This document shows positions 9,080 to 16,649 of a DNA stretch of 64,000 nucleotides, piece by piece. Every line of letters starts with the position of its first letter. Positions within the stretch are counted from its first letter, which is position 1. A program made the position numbers and the translations under genes. A model generated the notes under the pieces. It did not search any database, had not been told where the DNA came from, and saw only the letters and a program-made list of their open reading frames with translations. Source of the DNA: an uncultured Burkholderiales bacterium (GTDB lineage Bacteria > Pseudomonadota > Gammaproteobacteria > Burkholderiales > Burkholderiaceae_C); the NCBI GenBank assembly GCA_937927685.1, contig CALBSC010000077.1:124001-188000 (forward strand). Reading direction: 5' to 3'.

Positions 9080-9780
9080 ACAACGTCAGCAAGCACTTTG
9101 GGGGCTTCACCGCCCTCAATGGGGTGAACCTGCATGTGCAACGCGGCGAACGACTGGGTCTGATCGGACCCAACGGGTCGGGCAAAACCACCATGATCAA
9201 CTGCATCTCGGGTGCGCTGATCAACGATGGCGGTGAGATCCGCTTCAATGGCCGTGATATTCACATGTTGCCGGCCTATCAACGCACCAAACTGGGCATT
9301 GCGCGCAGTTTCCAGATCCCGCGCCCCTTTGGCAGCATGACGGTGCTGGAAAACCTGCTGGTGCCCTTTGCTTATGTCGGCGGAGCCGACGGCCCCAAAG
9401 AGCGTCGTGAGGCGATGGAAATCCTCGAACGCATGGGGTTGGCCGCGAAAGCTGAAGTGTCCTCCAAGCAACTCTCGCAAGTCGAGTTGCGCAAGATGGA
9501 ACTGGCACGTGCCATGGCGGCCAAACCGCAGTTGCTTATCTCCGATGAAGCCATGGCCGGACTGGCCGGTGCCGAGGTTGACGAGGTATTGCAGATCCTG
9601 TTTGATCTGAACGCCATGGGCATCACCATCATCATGATCGAGCACATCATGCAGGCCGTGATGAAGTTTTCACAGCGTGTGGTGTGTCTGGATGCCGGCA
9701 AGATCATCTGCGAAGGCACCCCAGAAAGCATTTTCAAAAACCCGGACGTACAGAGAGCATACCTTGGCGATGAAGCTTGA
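9058..9780 (+). CDS. Branched-chain amino acid-type ABC transporter ATP-binding protein (LivG family)
   Basis: Cytoplasmic ATPase subunit of 240 residues. Walker A is GPNGSGKTTMIN. In place of the canonical LSGGQ signature it has a degenerate QLSQVELRKMELARAM, and Walker B reads LLISDEAMAGL rather than LLLDEP, a noticeable departure shared by some LivG subgroups. The switch His is in MIEHIMQAVM. The C-terminal extension VQRAYLG is typical of LivG. It overlaps the permease gene by 22 bases and the next ATPase by 11 bases. Confidence 0.94.
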   Translation: MEAILEVNNVSKHFGGFTALNGVNLHVQRGERLGLIGPNGSGKTTMINCISGALINDGGEIRFNGRDIHMLPAYQRTKLGIARSFQIPRPFGSMTVLENLLVPFAYVGGADGPKERREAMEILERMGLAAKAEVSSKQLSQVELRKMELARAMAAKPQLLISDEAMAGLAGAEVDEVLQILFDLNAMGITIIMIEHIMQAVMKFSQRVVCLDAGKIICEGTPESIFKNPDVQRAYLGDEA

Positions 9781-10498
9781 AATTCGTGACCTGCACGCAG
9801 GGTACGGCGCAGTCCGGGCCTTGATGGGCGTGTCCCTGGACTTGAACCAGGGTCAGACCGTGGCGCTGTTGGGCACCAACGGCAACGGCAAGAGCACCCT
9901 GATGAAATGCATCATGGGCATGGTGAAGCCGGACCAGGGCAGCATCCATCTCGAGATCGATGGGCACCGCCACGACCTCACCCAGATGTCTACGGAAGAC
10001 ATCGTCAACCTGGGGGTGGCGCTGGTGCCCGAAGGGCGTCGCTTGTTTCCCAAGCTCACGGTGGAAGAAAACCTGTTGCTCGGTGCGTACCGGGAAATCG
10101 CCCGTCCGCAAATTGCCAGCAACCTGGAATTCGTCTACGAAGCATTTCCGTTGCTGCTCGAGCGCCAGAAGCAACTCGCCGGCTCCATGTCAGGCGGGCA
10201 GCAACAAATGCTGGCCATTGCCCGCGCGTTGATGTCCTCGCCCAAGGTCCTGCTGGTCGATGAGCCCTCTGTGGGTCTGTCGCCCCTCCTGGTCTCTCAC
10301 ACCATCACGAAAATCCGTGAACTCAAAGAGAAGTACCAGCTCACGGTGCTGATGGCCGAGCAGAACTTCAACCAGGCCATTCGCATTGCCGACCATGGAT
10401 ACATCATCGTGCACGGCGAGATCGTGTTCCAGGGCGATGTGGACACGGTGAAGAACAACGAGTTGGTCAAGAGTTTCTACCTCGGCGTGGCGGCCTGA
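9770..10498 (+). CDS. Branched-chain amino acid-type ABC transporter ATP-binding protein (LivF family)
   Basis: Second ATPase subunit, 242 residues. The ATG at 9770 overlaps the end of the LivG-type gene by 11 bases; the longer reading frame back to 9677 has no similarity to the family. Walker A is GTNGNGKSTLMKC, the signature SMSGGQQQMLAIARAL is canonical, and Walker B is VLLVDEPSVGLSP. These intact motifs contrast with the partner ATPase, so one site of the pair may hydrolyse poorly. The final gene of the importer, it is followed 69 bp later by the molybdenum hydroxylase genes. Confidence 0.95.
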   Translation: MKLEIRDLHAGYGAVRALMGVSLDLNQGQTVALLGTNGNGKSTLMKCIMGMVKPDQGSIHLEIDGHRHDLTQMSTEDIVNLGVALVPEGRRLFPKLTVEENLLLGAYREIARPQIASNLEFVYEAFPLLLERQKQLAGSMSGGQQQMLAIARALMSSPKVLLVDEPSVGLSPLLVSHTITKIRELKEKYQLTVLMAEQNFNQAIRIADHGYIIVHGEIVFQGDVDTVKNNELVKSFYLGVAA

Positions 10499-10567
10499 CC
10501 CTCGCGTCGTGGTTCGCTGTTGATTGTCGCGGGCTTTGCTTGGCCCGATTTGGAAAAGGTGTCAGCA

Positions 10568-11428
10568 ATGAAATCTGCTGCATTTGAATACCACCGAGCC
10601 ACCACCCTGAGCGAAGCGTTTGCCTGCATGGCACGCTATGACGGTCAGGCGCAGTGGTTGGCTGGGGGACAAAGTCTGTTGGCCATGATGAACCTGCGTC
10701 TGGCCAATCCACCGGCGCTGATTGATATTCGCGCCATCGCCGGTTTGTCCGATATCCGGCAAACCGGTTCGGTGGTGCGGATCGGGGCTTTGTGCACCCA
10801 CCACCAGATCCTGACCTCTTCGCTCATCAAGACGGCCGTCCCTTTGCTGGCGCAGGCGGTTCCGCATGTGGCGCATTTGGCCATTCGCAATGCGGGCACC
10901 ATCGGCGGCAGTCTGGCGCTGGCCGACCCGGCTGCTGAATATCCCACCGTGGTGCAGGCGTTGCAAGCCACCTTGATCGCACAGGGCCCCAAGGGTGAAC
11001 GACGCATCCCGGCAGACGATTATTTTGTGGGGCTGTACCAGACGGCTTTGCAACCGGGCGAATTGCTCATTGCGATCGAGTTGCCGGTGGCGCAAGCCGA
11101 ACAACGCTTTCATTTCGATGAGCTGTCTCGCCGACGCGGTGATTACGGCATGGTGGGGCTGGCTGCGACAGCGCAGGTCAAGGCTGGCCGCTGTTCAGGT
11201 GTCCGTCTGAGTTTTCTGGCCGTGGGTGATGGGCCGGTGCTGGCCCTTCAGGCCATGGCGACGCTGGAAGGCCACCCGCTCGACGACAACACCATCCGTC
11301 AAGCCCAGCAGGCATTGGATCAGGACCTCCATCCGGCCGGTGACTTGCAGGCCAACGCCGCCACCAAACTGCACTGCGCCCGAGTGCTGCTCGGTCGTGC
11401 CTTGGCTGCCTGGAGAAACGCATCATGA
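10568..11428 (+). CDS. Molybdenum hydroxylase, FAD-binding medium subunit (CoxM/XdhB-like)
   Basis: A 286-residue FAD subunit of a xanthine dehydrogenase-family enzyme. It carries both FAD pyrophosphate motifs, AGGQSLLAMMNLR near residue 35 and RNAGTIGGSLALADPAAE near residue 107, and the C-terminal CO dehydrogenase flavoprotein domain. The ATG at 10568 gives the family N-terminus (KSAAFEYHRATTLSEA); the open frame to 10520 adds no recognisable sequence. It passes electrons from the iron-sulfur subunit to an acceptor. Its stop overlaps the next start (ATGA), so the three subunits are made together. Confidence 0.93.
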   Translation: MKSAAFEYHRATTLSEAFACMARYDGQAQWLAGGQSLLAMMNLRLANPPALIDIRAIAGLSDIRQTGSVVRIGALCTHHQILTSSLIKTAVPLLAQAVPHVAHLAIRNAGTIGGSLALADPAAEYPTVVQALQATLIAQGPKGERRIPADDYFVGLYQTALQPGELLIAIELPVAQAEQRFHFDELSRRRGDYGMVGLAATAQVKAGRCSGVRLSFLAVGDGPVLALQAMATLEGHPLDDNTIRQAQQALDQDLHPAGDLQANAATKLHCARVLLGRALAAWRNAS

Positions 11429-11928
11429 GTGAATTCACCGTCAAGACCACGTTCACGCTCAATGGCGTGAAGGTCGAACAAGATATCGCTGCGCGCCAGC
11501 ATCTGGTTGATTTCCTGCGCGAATGCCATGACCTGACCGGTTCCCACCTGGGTTGCGAGCACGGCGTCTGCGGTGCCTGCCAGGTGATGGTGGACGGTCA
11601 GGTGGTGCGCGGGTGTCTGACTCTGGCCGTGCAGATGCAAGGGCGCAGCGTGGACACCATCGAAGGCTTGTCCGAGCGCGGTGACCTCGCGCGATTGCAG
11701 CAAGCCTTCCTGCAGCACAATGCGTTCCAGTGCGGTTTCTGCTCATCCGGCATGCTGATTTCAGCGCTCGACATCGTGCGTCACCATCCCCAGGCCAGCC
11801 GCGACGAGATTCGCGACCTCATCTCCGGCAACTACTGCCGTTGCACCGGGTACCAGGCCATTGTGGATGCCATCGAATCGGTGCTCCAGGAACAACGTGT
11901 CCTGCCCCCGCAAGGAGCCACGTCATGA
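11425..11928 (+). CDS. Molybdenum hydroxylase, [2Fe-2S] small subunit (CoxS/XdhC-like)
   Basis: A 167-residue protein with two [2Fe-2S] centres. The plant-type ferredoxin cluster uses Cys44, Cys49, Cys52 and Cys64 (GCEHGVCGAC...GC), and the second, helical-domain cluster uses Cys103, Cys106, Cys138 and Cys140 (QCGFC...YCRC). All eight ligands are present, so the subunit looks functional. It relays electrons from the molybdenum site to FAD. It overlaps the flanking genes by four bases on each side. Confidence 0.95.
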   Translation: MSEFTVKTTFTLNGVKVEQDIAARQHLVDFLRECHDLTGSHLGCEHGVCGACQVMVDGQVVRGCLTLAVQMQGRSVDTIEGLSERGDLARLQQAFLQHNAFQCGFCSSGMLISALDIVRHHPQASRDEIRDLISGNYCRCTGYQAIVDAIESVLQEQRVLPPQGATS

Positions 11929-14312
11929 ATGCCCGCAACGAACTCCCGGTGACCGACGAGGTCGCTCAGAGCGCCAATCCCATCGGCCAAAGCACCCCGC
12001 GCACCGGGGCACGCAAACTGCTGCAAGGTCGCGGCATGTACCTCGATGACATGCGTGTTCCCCGTTTGGCGCATGTGGTGTTCTTTCGCAGTCCCCACGC
12101 GCACGCACGCATCAAGCACCTCGACTTGAGCGCGGCGCGTCAGCAACCCGGTGTCATTGCCGCGGTGGATGGACGCGCGATTGCCGAGTTTTGCACCCCC
12201 TGGGTCGGCGTGCTCACCCACCTGAAGGGCCTCAAGTCCGCACCGCAACATGCGGTGGCGATCGACCGGGTGTGTTGGCAAGGCGAGGCGGTCGCGGCTA
12301 TCGTGGCTCAGACACGTCGTCAGGCCGAGGATGCGCTGGACCATGTGGCGGTCGAGTGGGAGGTGCTGCCCGCCGTCATCGACATGCGCGACTCGCTGTC
12401 CAACCGGCAGGTCATCCACCCTGAACTGGGTGACAACATTTGTTTCTCACGCGAGATGGCCACCGAGGGCTTCGAAGAAGCCTTTGCCCAGGCCGATGTG
12501 GTGGTGGAAAAAACCTACGACTTCAGCCGCCACACCGGGGTGACCAACGAGCCGCGCGGACTGCTCGCCGACTACAACCCGGCGGATCACACCCTGGTGG
12601 TGTACCAGGGCACGCAGGCGCCGCACATGATGCAGGACATCTTTTCGCGACATCTGAATATCCCGGAGTCCCAGGTGCGCGTGGTGTGCAAGGATGTGGG
12701 GGGCTCGTTTGGTATCAAGGTGCACGTGTATGCCGACGAGATGGCCACCGCGGCGCTGTCGGTCATGTTGCGCCGCCCGGTCAAGTTCTTGGCGGACCGT
12801 CTGGAGTCATTCCTGACCGACATCCATGCGCGCGAGCACACGGTGACGGTACGCATGGCCTGCAACCGCAATGGTGAGATCGTTGGCTTTGACATGCGCG
12901 ACCTCACCGGGATTGGACCCTATTCGGTGTATCCCCGCACCAGCGGCATCGAAGGTAACCAGGTGGTCAACCTCACCGGAGGACCCTACAAGCACAAGCA
13001 TTACCGGGCACGACTCGATGTGGTGTTCACCAACAAGAACGTCACCTGCCAGTACCGCGCCGTGGGACACCCGATTGCAGTGGCCATCACCGAAGGCATT
13101 GTGGACGAAGGGGCCCGTGCCATTGGCATGGACGCGGCCGAGTTCCGCCGTCGTAACCTGATTGCAGACGACGCCTATCCCTACACCTTTCCCTCGGGCA
13201 TCAAGTTCGAGAAGTTGTCGCACCACCAGTGCCTGGATCAACTGTTGAAGCTCATGGACTACGACGGCTTGCGCCGTGACCAGGCCGAGTGCCGACAGCG
13301 CGGCGTGTACCGCGGCATTGGTCTCGCCGCCATGATCGAGGTGACTAATCCCTCGCCCGCGTTTTACGGTGTGGGTGGTGCGCGTATTTCGGCGCAGGAT
13401 GGCGCCACCGTGCGTCTCGACCCGGGGGGCATGGTTCAGGTATTGGTCAGCGTGACCGAGCAAGGGCAGGGCACCGAAGCGGTGTTTGCTCAAGTGGCGG
13501 CCAGCGCCGTGGGTGTTGGCGTGGAGCGTGTACGCGTGATCACCGGTGACACGGCCGTCACGCCCTATGGTGGTGGCACCTGGGCGTCGCGTGGCGCTGG
13601 CATCGGAGGCGAAGCGGTGTTGCAGGCTGGCAAGGCCTTGCGCTCCAACATCCTCGATGTGGCGGCCGCCATCCTGCAGGTGGACAAATCCACCCTGGAT
13701 GTGCGCAACAACGGGGTGGTGGACCGGCTCACCGGTCAGGAGCGTCTGCCCTTGAACGAGATTGGCCGCGTGGGCTATTTCCGCCCCGACACCTTGCCGA
13801 TGAACTTCCAGTCGGAACTCACCGTCACACGCCATTTCACACCGCGTGAATACGGCTTCACCTTCACCAACGGCATCCAGGCCTCGTATGTCGAGGTCGA
13901 TGTCGAGACCGGTTTTGTCAAGCTGCTCAAGCACTGGTGCGTCGAAGACTGCGGCACCATCATCAACCCCATGTTGGTGGACGAGCAGATTCGTGGCGGT
14001 GTGGTGCAAGGCATCGGTGGTGCCCTGTTCGAGGAGTGCCTCTACAGCGATGACGGGCAGCTGCTAAATGGCTCGATGGCTGACTACCTGGTGCCCATGG
14101 CGTCAGAAATGCCCGACATCGTGGTCGGCCACGTGCAAACGCCCACCAAAACCTCGGAACTGGGGGCCAAAGGCGCCGGGGAGGCGGGTACGGCAGGTGC
14201 GCCGGGCGCGGTGATGAACGCCATCAACGACGCCCTTGGCGTGTTGGGCGCTTCCGTGTCAGTGCAGCCCTTCACGCCGCAGCGGGTGCTGCAGGCGTTG
14301 GGCAAAGTCTGA
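11925..14312 (+). CDS. Molybdenum hydroxylase, molybdopterin-binding large subunit (CoxL/XdhA-like)
   Basis: A 795-residue catalytic subunit binding molybdopterin cytosine dinucleotide. The ATG at 11925 has AAGGAG just upstream and overlaps the small-subunit stop. Cofactor motif GGSFGIKVHVYADE is present, and the active-site Glu lies in GAGEAG near residue 753. The loop that in true CO dehydrogenase (form I) reads AYXCSFR is QYRAVGHP here, so it is not a CO dehydrogenase. Related enzymes hydroxylate nicotinate, quinoline, isoquinoline, purines or aldehydes. No maturation gene (XdhC/CoxF or CoxD type) is in the window. The reaction is a water-derived hydroxylation; the substrate is unknown. 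Confidence 0.93.
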   Translation: MNARNELPVTDEVAQSANPIGQSTPRTGARKLLQGRGMYLDDMRVPRLAHVVFFRSPHAHARIKHLDLSAARQQPGVIAAVDGRAIAEFCTPWVGVLTHLKGLKSAPQHAVAIDRVCWQGEAVAAIVAQTRRQAEDALDHVAVEWEVLPAVIDMRDSLSNRQVIHPELGDNICFSREMATEGFEEAFAQADVVVEKTYDFSRHTGVTNEPRGLLADYNPADHTLVVYQGTQAPHMMQDIFSRHLNIPESQVRVVCKDVGGSFGIKVHVYADEMATAALSVMLRRPVKFLADRLESFLTDIHAREHTVTVRMACNRNGEIVGFDMRDLTGIGPYSVYPRTSGIEGNQVVNLTGGPYKHKHYRARLDVVFTNKNVTCQYRAVGHPIAVAITEGIVDEGARAIGMDAAEFRRRNLIADDAYPYTFPSGIKFEKLSHHQCLDQLLKLMDYDGLRRDQAECRQRGVYRGIGLAAMIEVTNPSPAFYGVGGARISAQDGATVRLDPGGMVQVLVSVTEQGQGTEAVFAQVAASAVGVGVERVRVITGDTAVTPYGGGTWASRGAGIGGEAVLQAGKALRSNILDVAAAILQVDKSTLDVRNNGVVDRLTGQERLPLNEIGRVGYFRPDTLPMNFQSELTVTRHFTPREYGFTFTNGIQASYVEVDVETGFVKLLKHWCVEDCGTIINPMLVDEQIRGGVVQGIGGALFEECLYSDDGQLLNGSMADYLVPMASEMPDIVVGHVQTPTKTSELGAKGAGEAGTAGAPGAVMNAINDALGVLGASVSVQPFTPQRVLQALGKV

Positions 14313-14327
14313 GACTTCAGGGCTGGG

Positions 14328-15224
14328 TCAGGCGCTGGCGGGTGGAGGGACCTGGGCGCTGTACCAGTCCGCCACCTGTTCACCGGTCATCACGGCCACT
14401 TCGGTTTTGGCCTGCACCGCGTCGAGCAGGCGCTCGAACGCATCGATACGGTGGGGCACACCGGTGATGTAGGGATGCACGCTGATGGCCATGACGCGCG
14501 GTTGCGTGGCACTTTCCTTCCACAAGCGATCGAGTTGCTGCACACCGCGCACATACAACTCATCGCTGCGGTGGTGCTGGATGGCCATGAGCGGGATGTC
14601 GTTGAGTTCGACGGTGTAGGGCACGGACAGCACTGGCTTGGGGTGGGCCTGGATCCAGGTGGGCAGGTCGTCAATGACCCAGTCGGCCACATACTCGATG
14701 CCGTTGGCGCTCAGGTAATCCAGGGTGTCGTCGGTTTCGGTCAGGCCCGGGCTTTCCCAGCCGCGCGGCGCCTTGCCGGTGAACTGTTTGATCGTTTCCA
14801 CGGTGTCGCGGATGGCGCTCATCTGGTCTTCCACCTTGTGCATGGGGCCTTGCACATAGCCGTGTCCCATGAATTCCCAGCCCGCATCCAGCGCGGCTTG
14901 TGCCACGCGCGGATAGGACTTGCACACAATGCCGTTGGTGGCCAGGGTGGGGGTGATGCCGCGCGAGCGAAGCGCGTCAAACAAACGCCAGAATCCGGCC
15001 CGCATGCCGTACTCGTGCCACGACCAGTTGGGCAGGTCGGGCAGCAAGGGTTGCCCCATGGGTGGGGGCAGCACGGTGCGGGGCATGGCCCGCTCGATCG
15101 ACCAGTGCTCGACGTTCACAATGACCCAGACGGCCATGCGGTTGCCGTTCGGCAGAGTCAAGGCCGGACGATCGGGGAAAGCCTGGTAAGGCACGCGGTC
15201 ACTCAGCAAACGAAAGGCACTCAT
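14328..15224 (-). CDS. Polysaccharide deacetylase-family protein (PuuE allantoinase-like)
   Basis: A 298-residue protein of the NodB/polysaccharide deacetylase fold. It has the NVEHWS segment in place of the usual TFDDG motif, MGHGYVQGPMH, and ISVHPYITGVPHR, an arrangement seen in PuuE-type allantoinases and uncharacterised relatives rather than true chitin deacetylases. These use a metal to open amide rings or remove acyl groups. It is convergent with the molybdenum hydroxylase gene (15 bp apart), so it is a separate transcript despite the appealing pairing with a xanthine dehydrogenase-like enzyme. The ATG at 15224 has GGAG about 11 bases upstream. Confidence 0.85.
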   Translation of the reverse strand: MSAFRLLSDRVPYQAFPDRPALTLPNGNRMAVWVIVNVEHWSIERAMPRTVLPPPMGQPLLPDLPNWSWHEYGMRAGFWRLFDALRSRGITPTLATNGIVCKSYPRVAQAALDAGWEFMGHGYVQGPMHKVEDQMSAIRDTVETIKQFTGKAPRGWESPGLTETDDTLDYLSANGIEYVADWVIDDLPTWIQAHPKPVLSVPYTVELNDIPLMAIQHHRSDELYVRGVQQLDRLWKESATQPRVMAISVHPYITGVPHRIDAFERLLDAVQAKTEVAVMTGEQVADWYSAQVPPPASA

Positions 15225-15369
15225 GGATAGTCAGTCTCCGGGGTCATGAAACGGGCGCAAGGCGCTGGGTAGGCATTGTGCTCAATCACGGACTTCTTGT
15301 CGATGCCTGTCACGCCTGAGGGGCTTTGAATGACGCCTTCCCAATCTCCTGTGCGACTGGGGATGACCT

Positions 15370-15388
15370 GGATGCTGAAATCGCATCC
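15370..15388. promoter_or_regulatory. Inverted repeat in divergent promoter region
   Basis: GGATGC and GCATCC form perfect 6-base arms around 7 bases. It lies midway in the 262-bp region between the divergent deacetylase and serine hydrolase genes, so it may be an operator or a short hairpin. No regulator gene is near. The remainder of this region shows no RNA gene or convincing protein. Confidence 0.25.
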
Positions 15389-15486
15389 GCCATAATGATC
15401 CAGATCCGATCCGTTGTAACTGGCGGCTGTCTCTGGGTTTGCACCTTCCCCAGGGCAGACTGCCGCTGATGATTCAGGAATTGATG

Positions 15487-16638
15487 ATGGCTTATCCACT
15501 TCCCCTTGCCGACCTGGACACCGCTCCCCTGCGCCCCGGCGCCTTGGATCCGTTGCTGGAGCTGATCGAGCAGCACATCGCCGAGGGTCGTTACCCGGGG
15601 TGCCAGTTGGCCCTGGCCCATCAGGGCCGACTGGTGTTCAACCAGAGCTTCGGCCTAGCCCGTGTCGGTCACGGCGACCCCGCTGACAAGCAAGCCATCG
15701 CGGCAACGAACGACAGCCTGTGGCTACTCTATTCCAACACCAAGGTCATCACCGCCACGGCACTGTGGCGCTTGCATGAACAGGGGCGTTTGCGCTTCAC
15801 GGACACCGTGGCAGACCATTTGCCTGAATTTGCCCAGCATGACAAGGGAGCCATCACCTTGTTCCAGGTCATCACCCACCAAGGCGGTTTCCCGGATGCA
15901 GAGGTTCCCCTGGAGCTGACGGGCGATCACGCACGCGTGCGCGAGCGGGTGTGCGATTTCAAGCTGCAATGGACGCCCGGCTCACGGGTTCACTACCATG
16001 GTCTGAGCGCGCACTGGGTGCTGGGCATGGTGATCGAAGCCATCACGGGGCAGGACTTCCGACAGGCCATCACCGACCTGGTCATTCGTCCGTTGGGACT
16101 GGAGAACGATCTCTTTGTCGGGTTGCCCCACAACGAAGTGCCGCGCATGGCCTACCTTTACCAGCCCGGCAAGACATCAGGTTCCTATGATCTGCGCTTT
16201 GAAAGCACCAGCGAGGTCTGGCAACAATGTGGTGCCCCGGGAGGGGGTGGCTATGGGACGGCGCGCGGTATGGTGGCGCTGTACCAGATGATGTTGCAAG
16301 GTGGGCGACTCAACGGCGTGCAATTGCTCTCGCCCCGGACCCTGGCTTATGCCATTCGCAATTACACCGACGAGCGTGCGGATGAGTTCATGGGCATGGC
16401 CATGCACCGTGGCCTGGGGCCGCACATGCGCGGACACAGTGTGGGGATCCGTGGGCTGGGTTCCCTGGCTTCACCGCGAGCCTATGGACACGGAGGGGTC
16501 GGCACCAGCTATTGCTGGGCGGATCCGGACAGTGGCCTGTCGTTTGCGTACATCACCAATTCCCGGGTGCCCGACCCCTGGCACTCGGTGCGACTCGACC
16601 AGGTCAGCAACCTGGTGCACGCGGCCATCCAGGCCTGA
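15487..16638 (+). CDS. Beta-lactamase class C-type serine hydrolase
   Basis: A 383-residue serine hydrolase of the class C beta-lactamase/EstB esterase family. The nucleophile motif S-x-x-K is Ser83-Asn-Thr-Lys86, and the second motif is YHGLS, near residue 173, which replaces the Y-x-N of true beta-lactamases. There is no signal peptide, so it is probably a cytoplasmic esterase, amidase or lactonase rather than a resistance enzyme. Two ATGs (15484, 15487) follow an AGGAA; 15487 has the better spacing. It ends 11 bp from the convergent ThDP-enzyme gene. Confidence 0.87.
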   Translation: MAYPLPLADLDTAPLRPGALDPLLELIEQHIAEGRYPGCQLALAHQGRLVFNQSFGLARVGHGDPADKQAIAATNDSLWLLYSNTKVITATALWRLHEQGRLRFTDTVADHLPEFAQHDKGAITLFQVITHQGGFPDAEVPLELTGDHARVRERVCDFKLQWTPGSRVHYHGLSAHWVLGMVIEAITGQDFRQAITDLVIRPLGLENDLFVGLPHNEVPRMAYLYQPGKTSGSYDLRFESTSEVWQQCGAPGGGGYGTARGMVALYQMMLQGGRLNGVQLLSPRTLAYAIRNYTDERADEFMGMAMHRGLGPHMRGHSVGIRGLGSLASPRAYGHGGVGTSYCWADPDSGLSFAYITNSRVPDPWHSVRLDQVSNLVHAAIQA

Positions 16639-16649
16639 TCAGGGTCGGA

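Noticed and set aside
11925..14312. Annotation as aerobic CO dehydrogenase
   Set aside because: The AYXCSFR active-site loop of form I CO dehydrogenase is missing.
14328..15224. Purine degradation cluster (xanthine dehydrogenase plus allantoinase)
   Set aside because: The deacetylase gene is convergent with the Mo hydroxylase, and no urate oxidase, allantoicase or ureidoglycolate genes are present.
15487..16638. Antibiotic resistance beta-lactamase
   Set aside because: No signal peptide, and the Y-x-N motif is changed to YHGLS, so it fits an esterase or amidase better.
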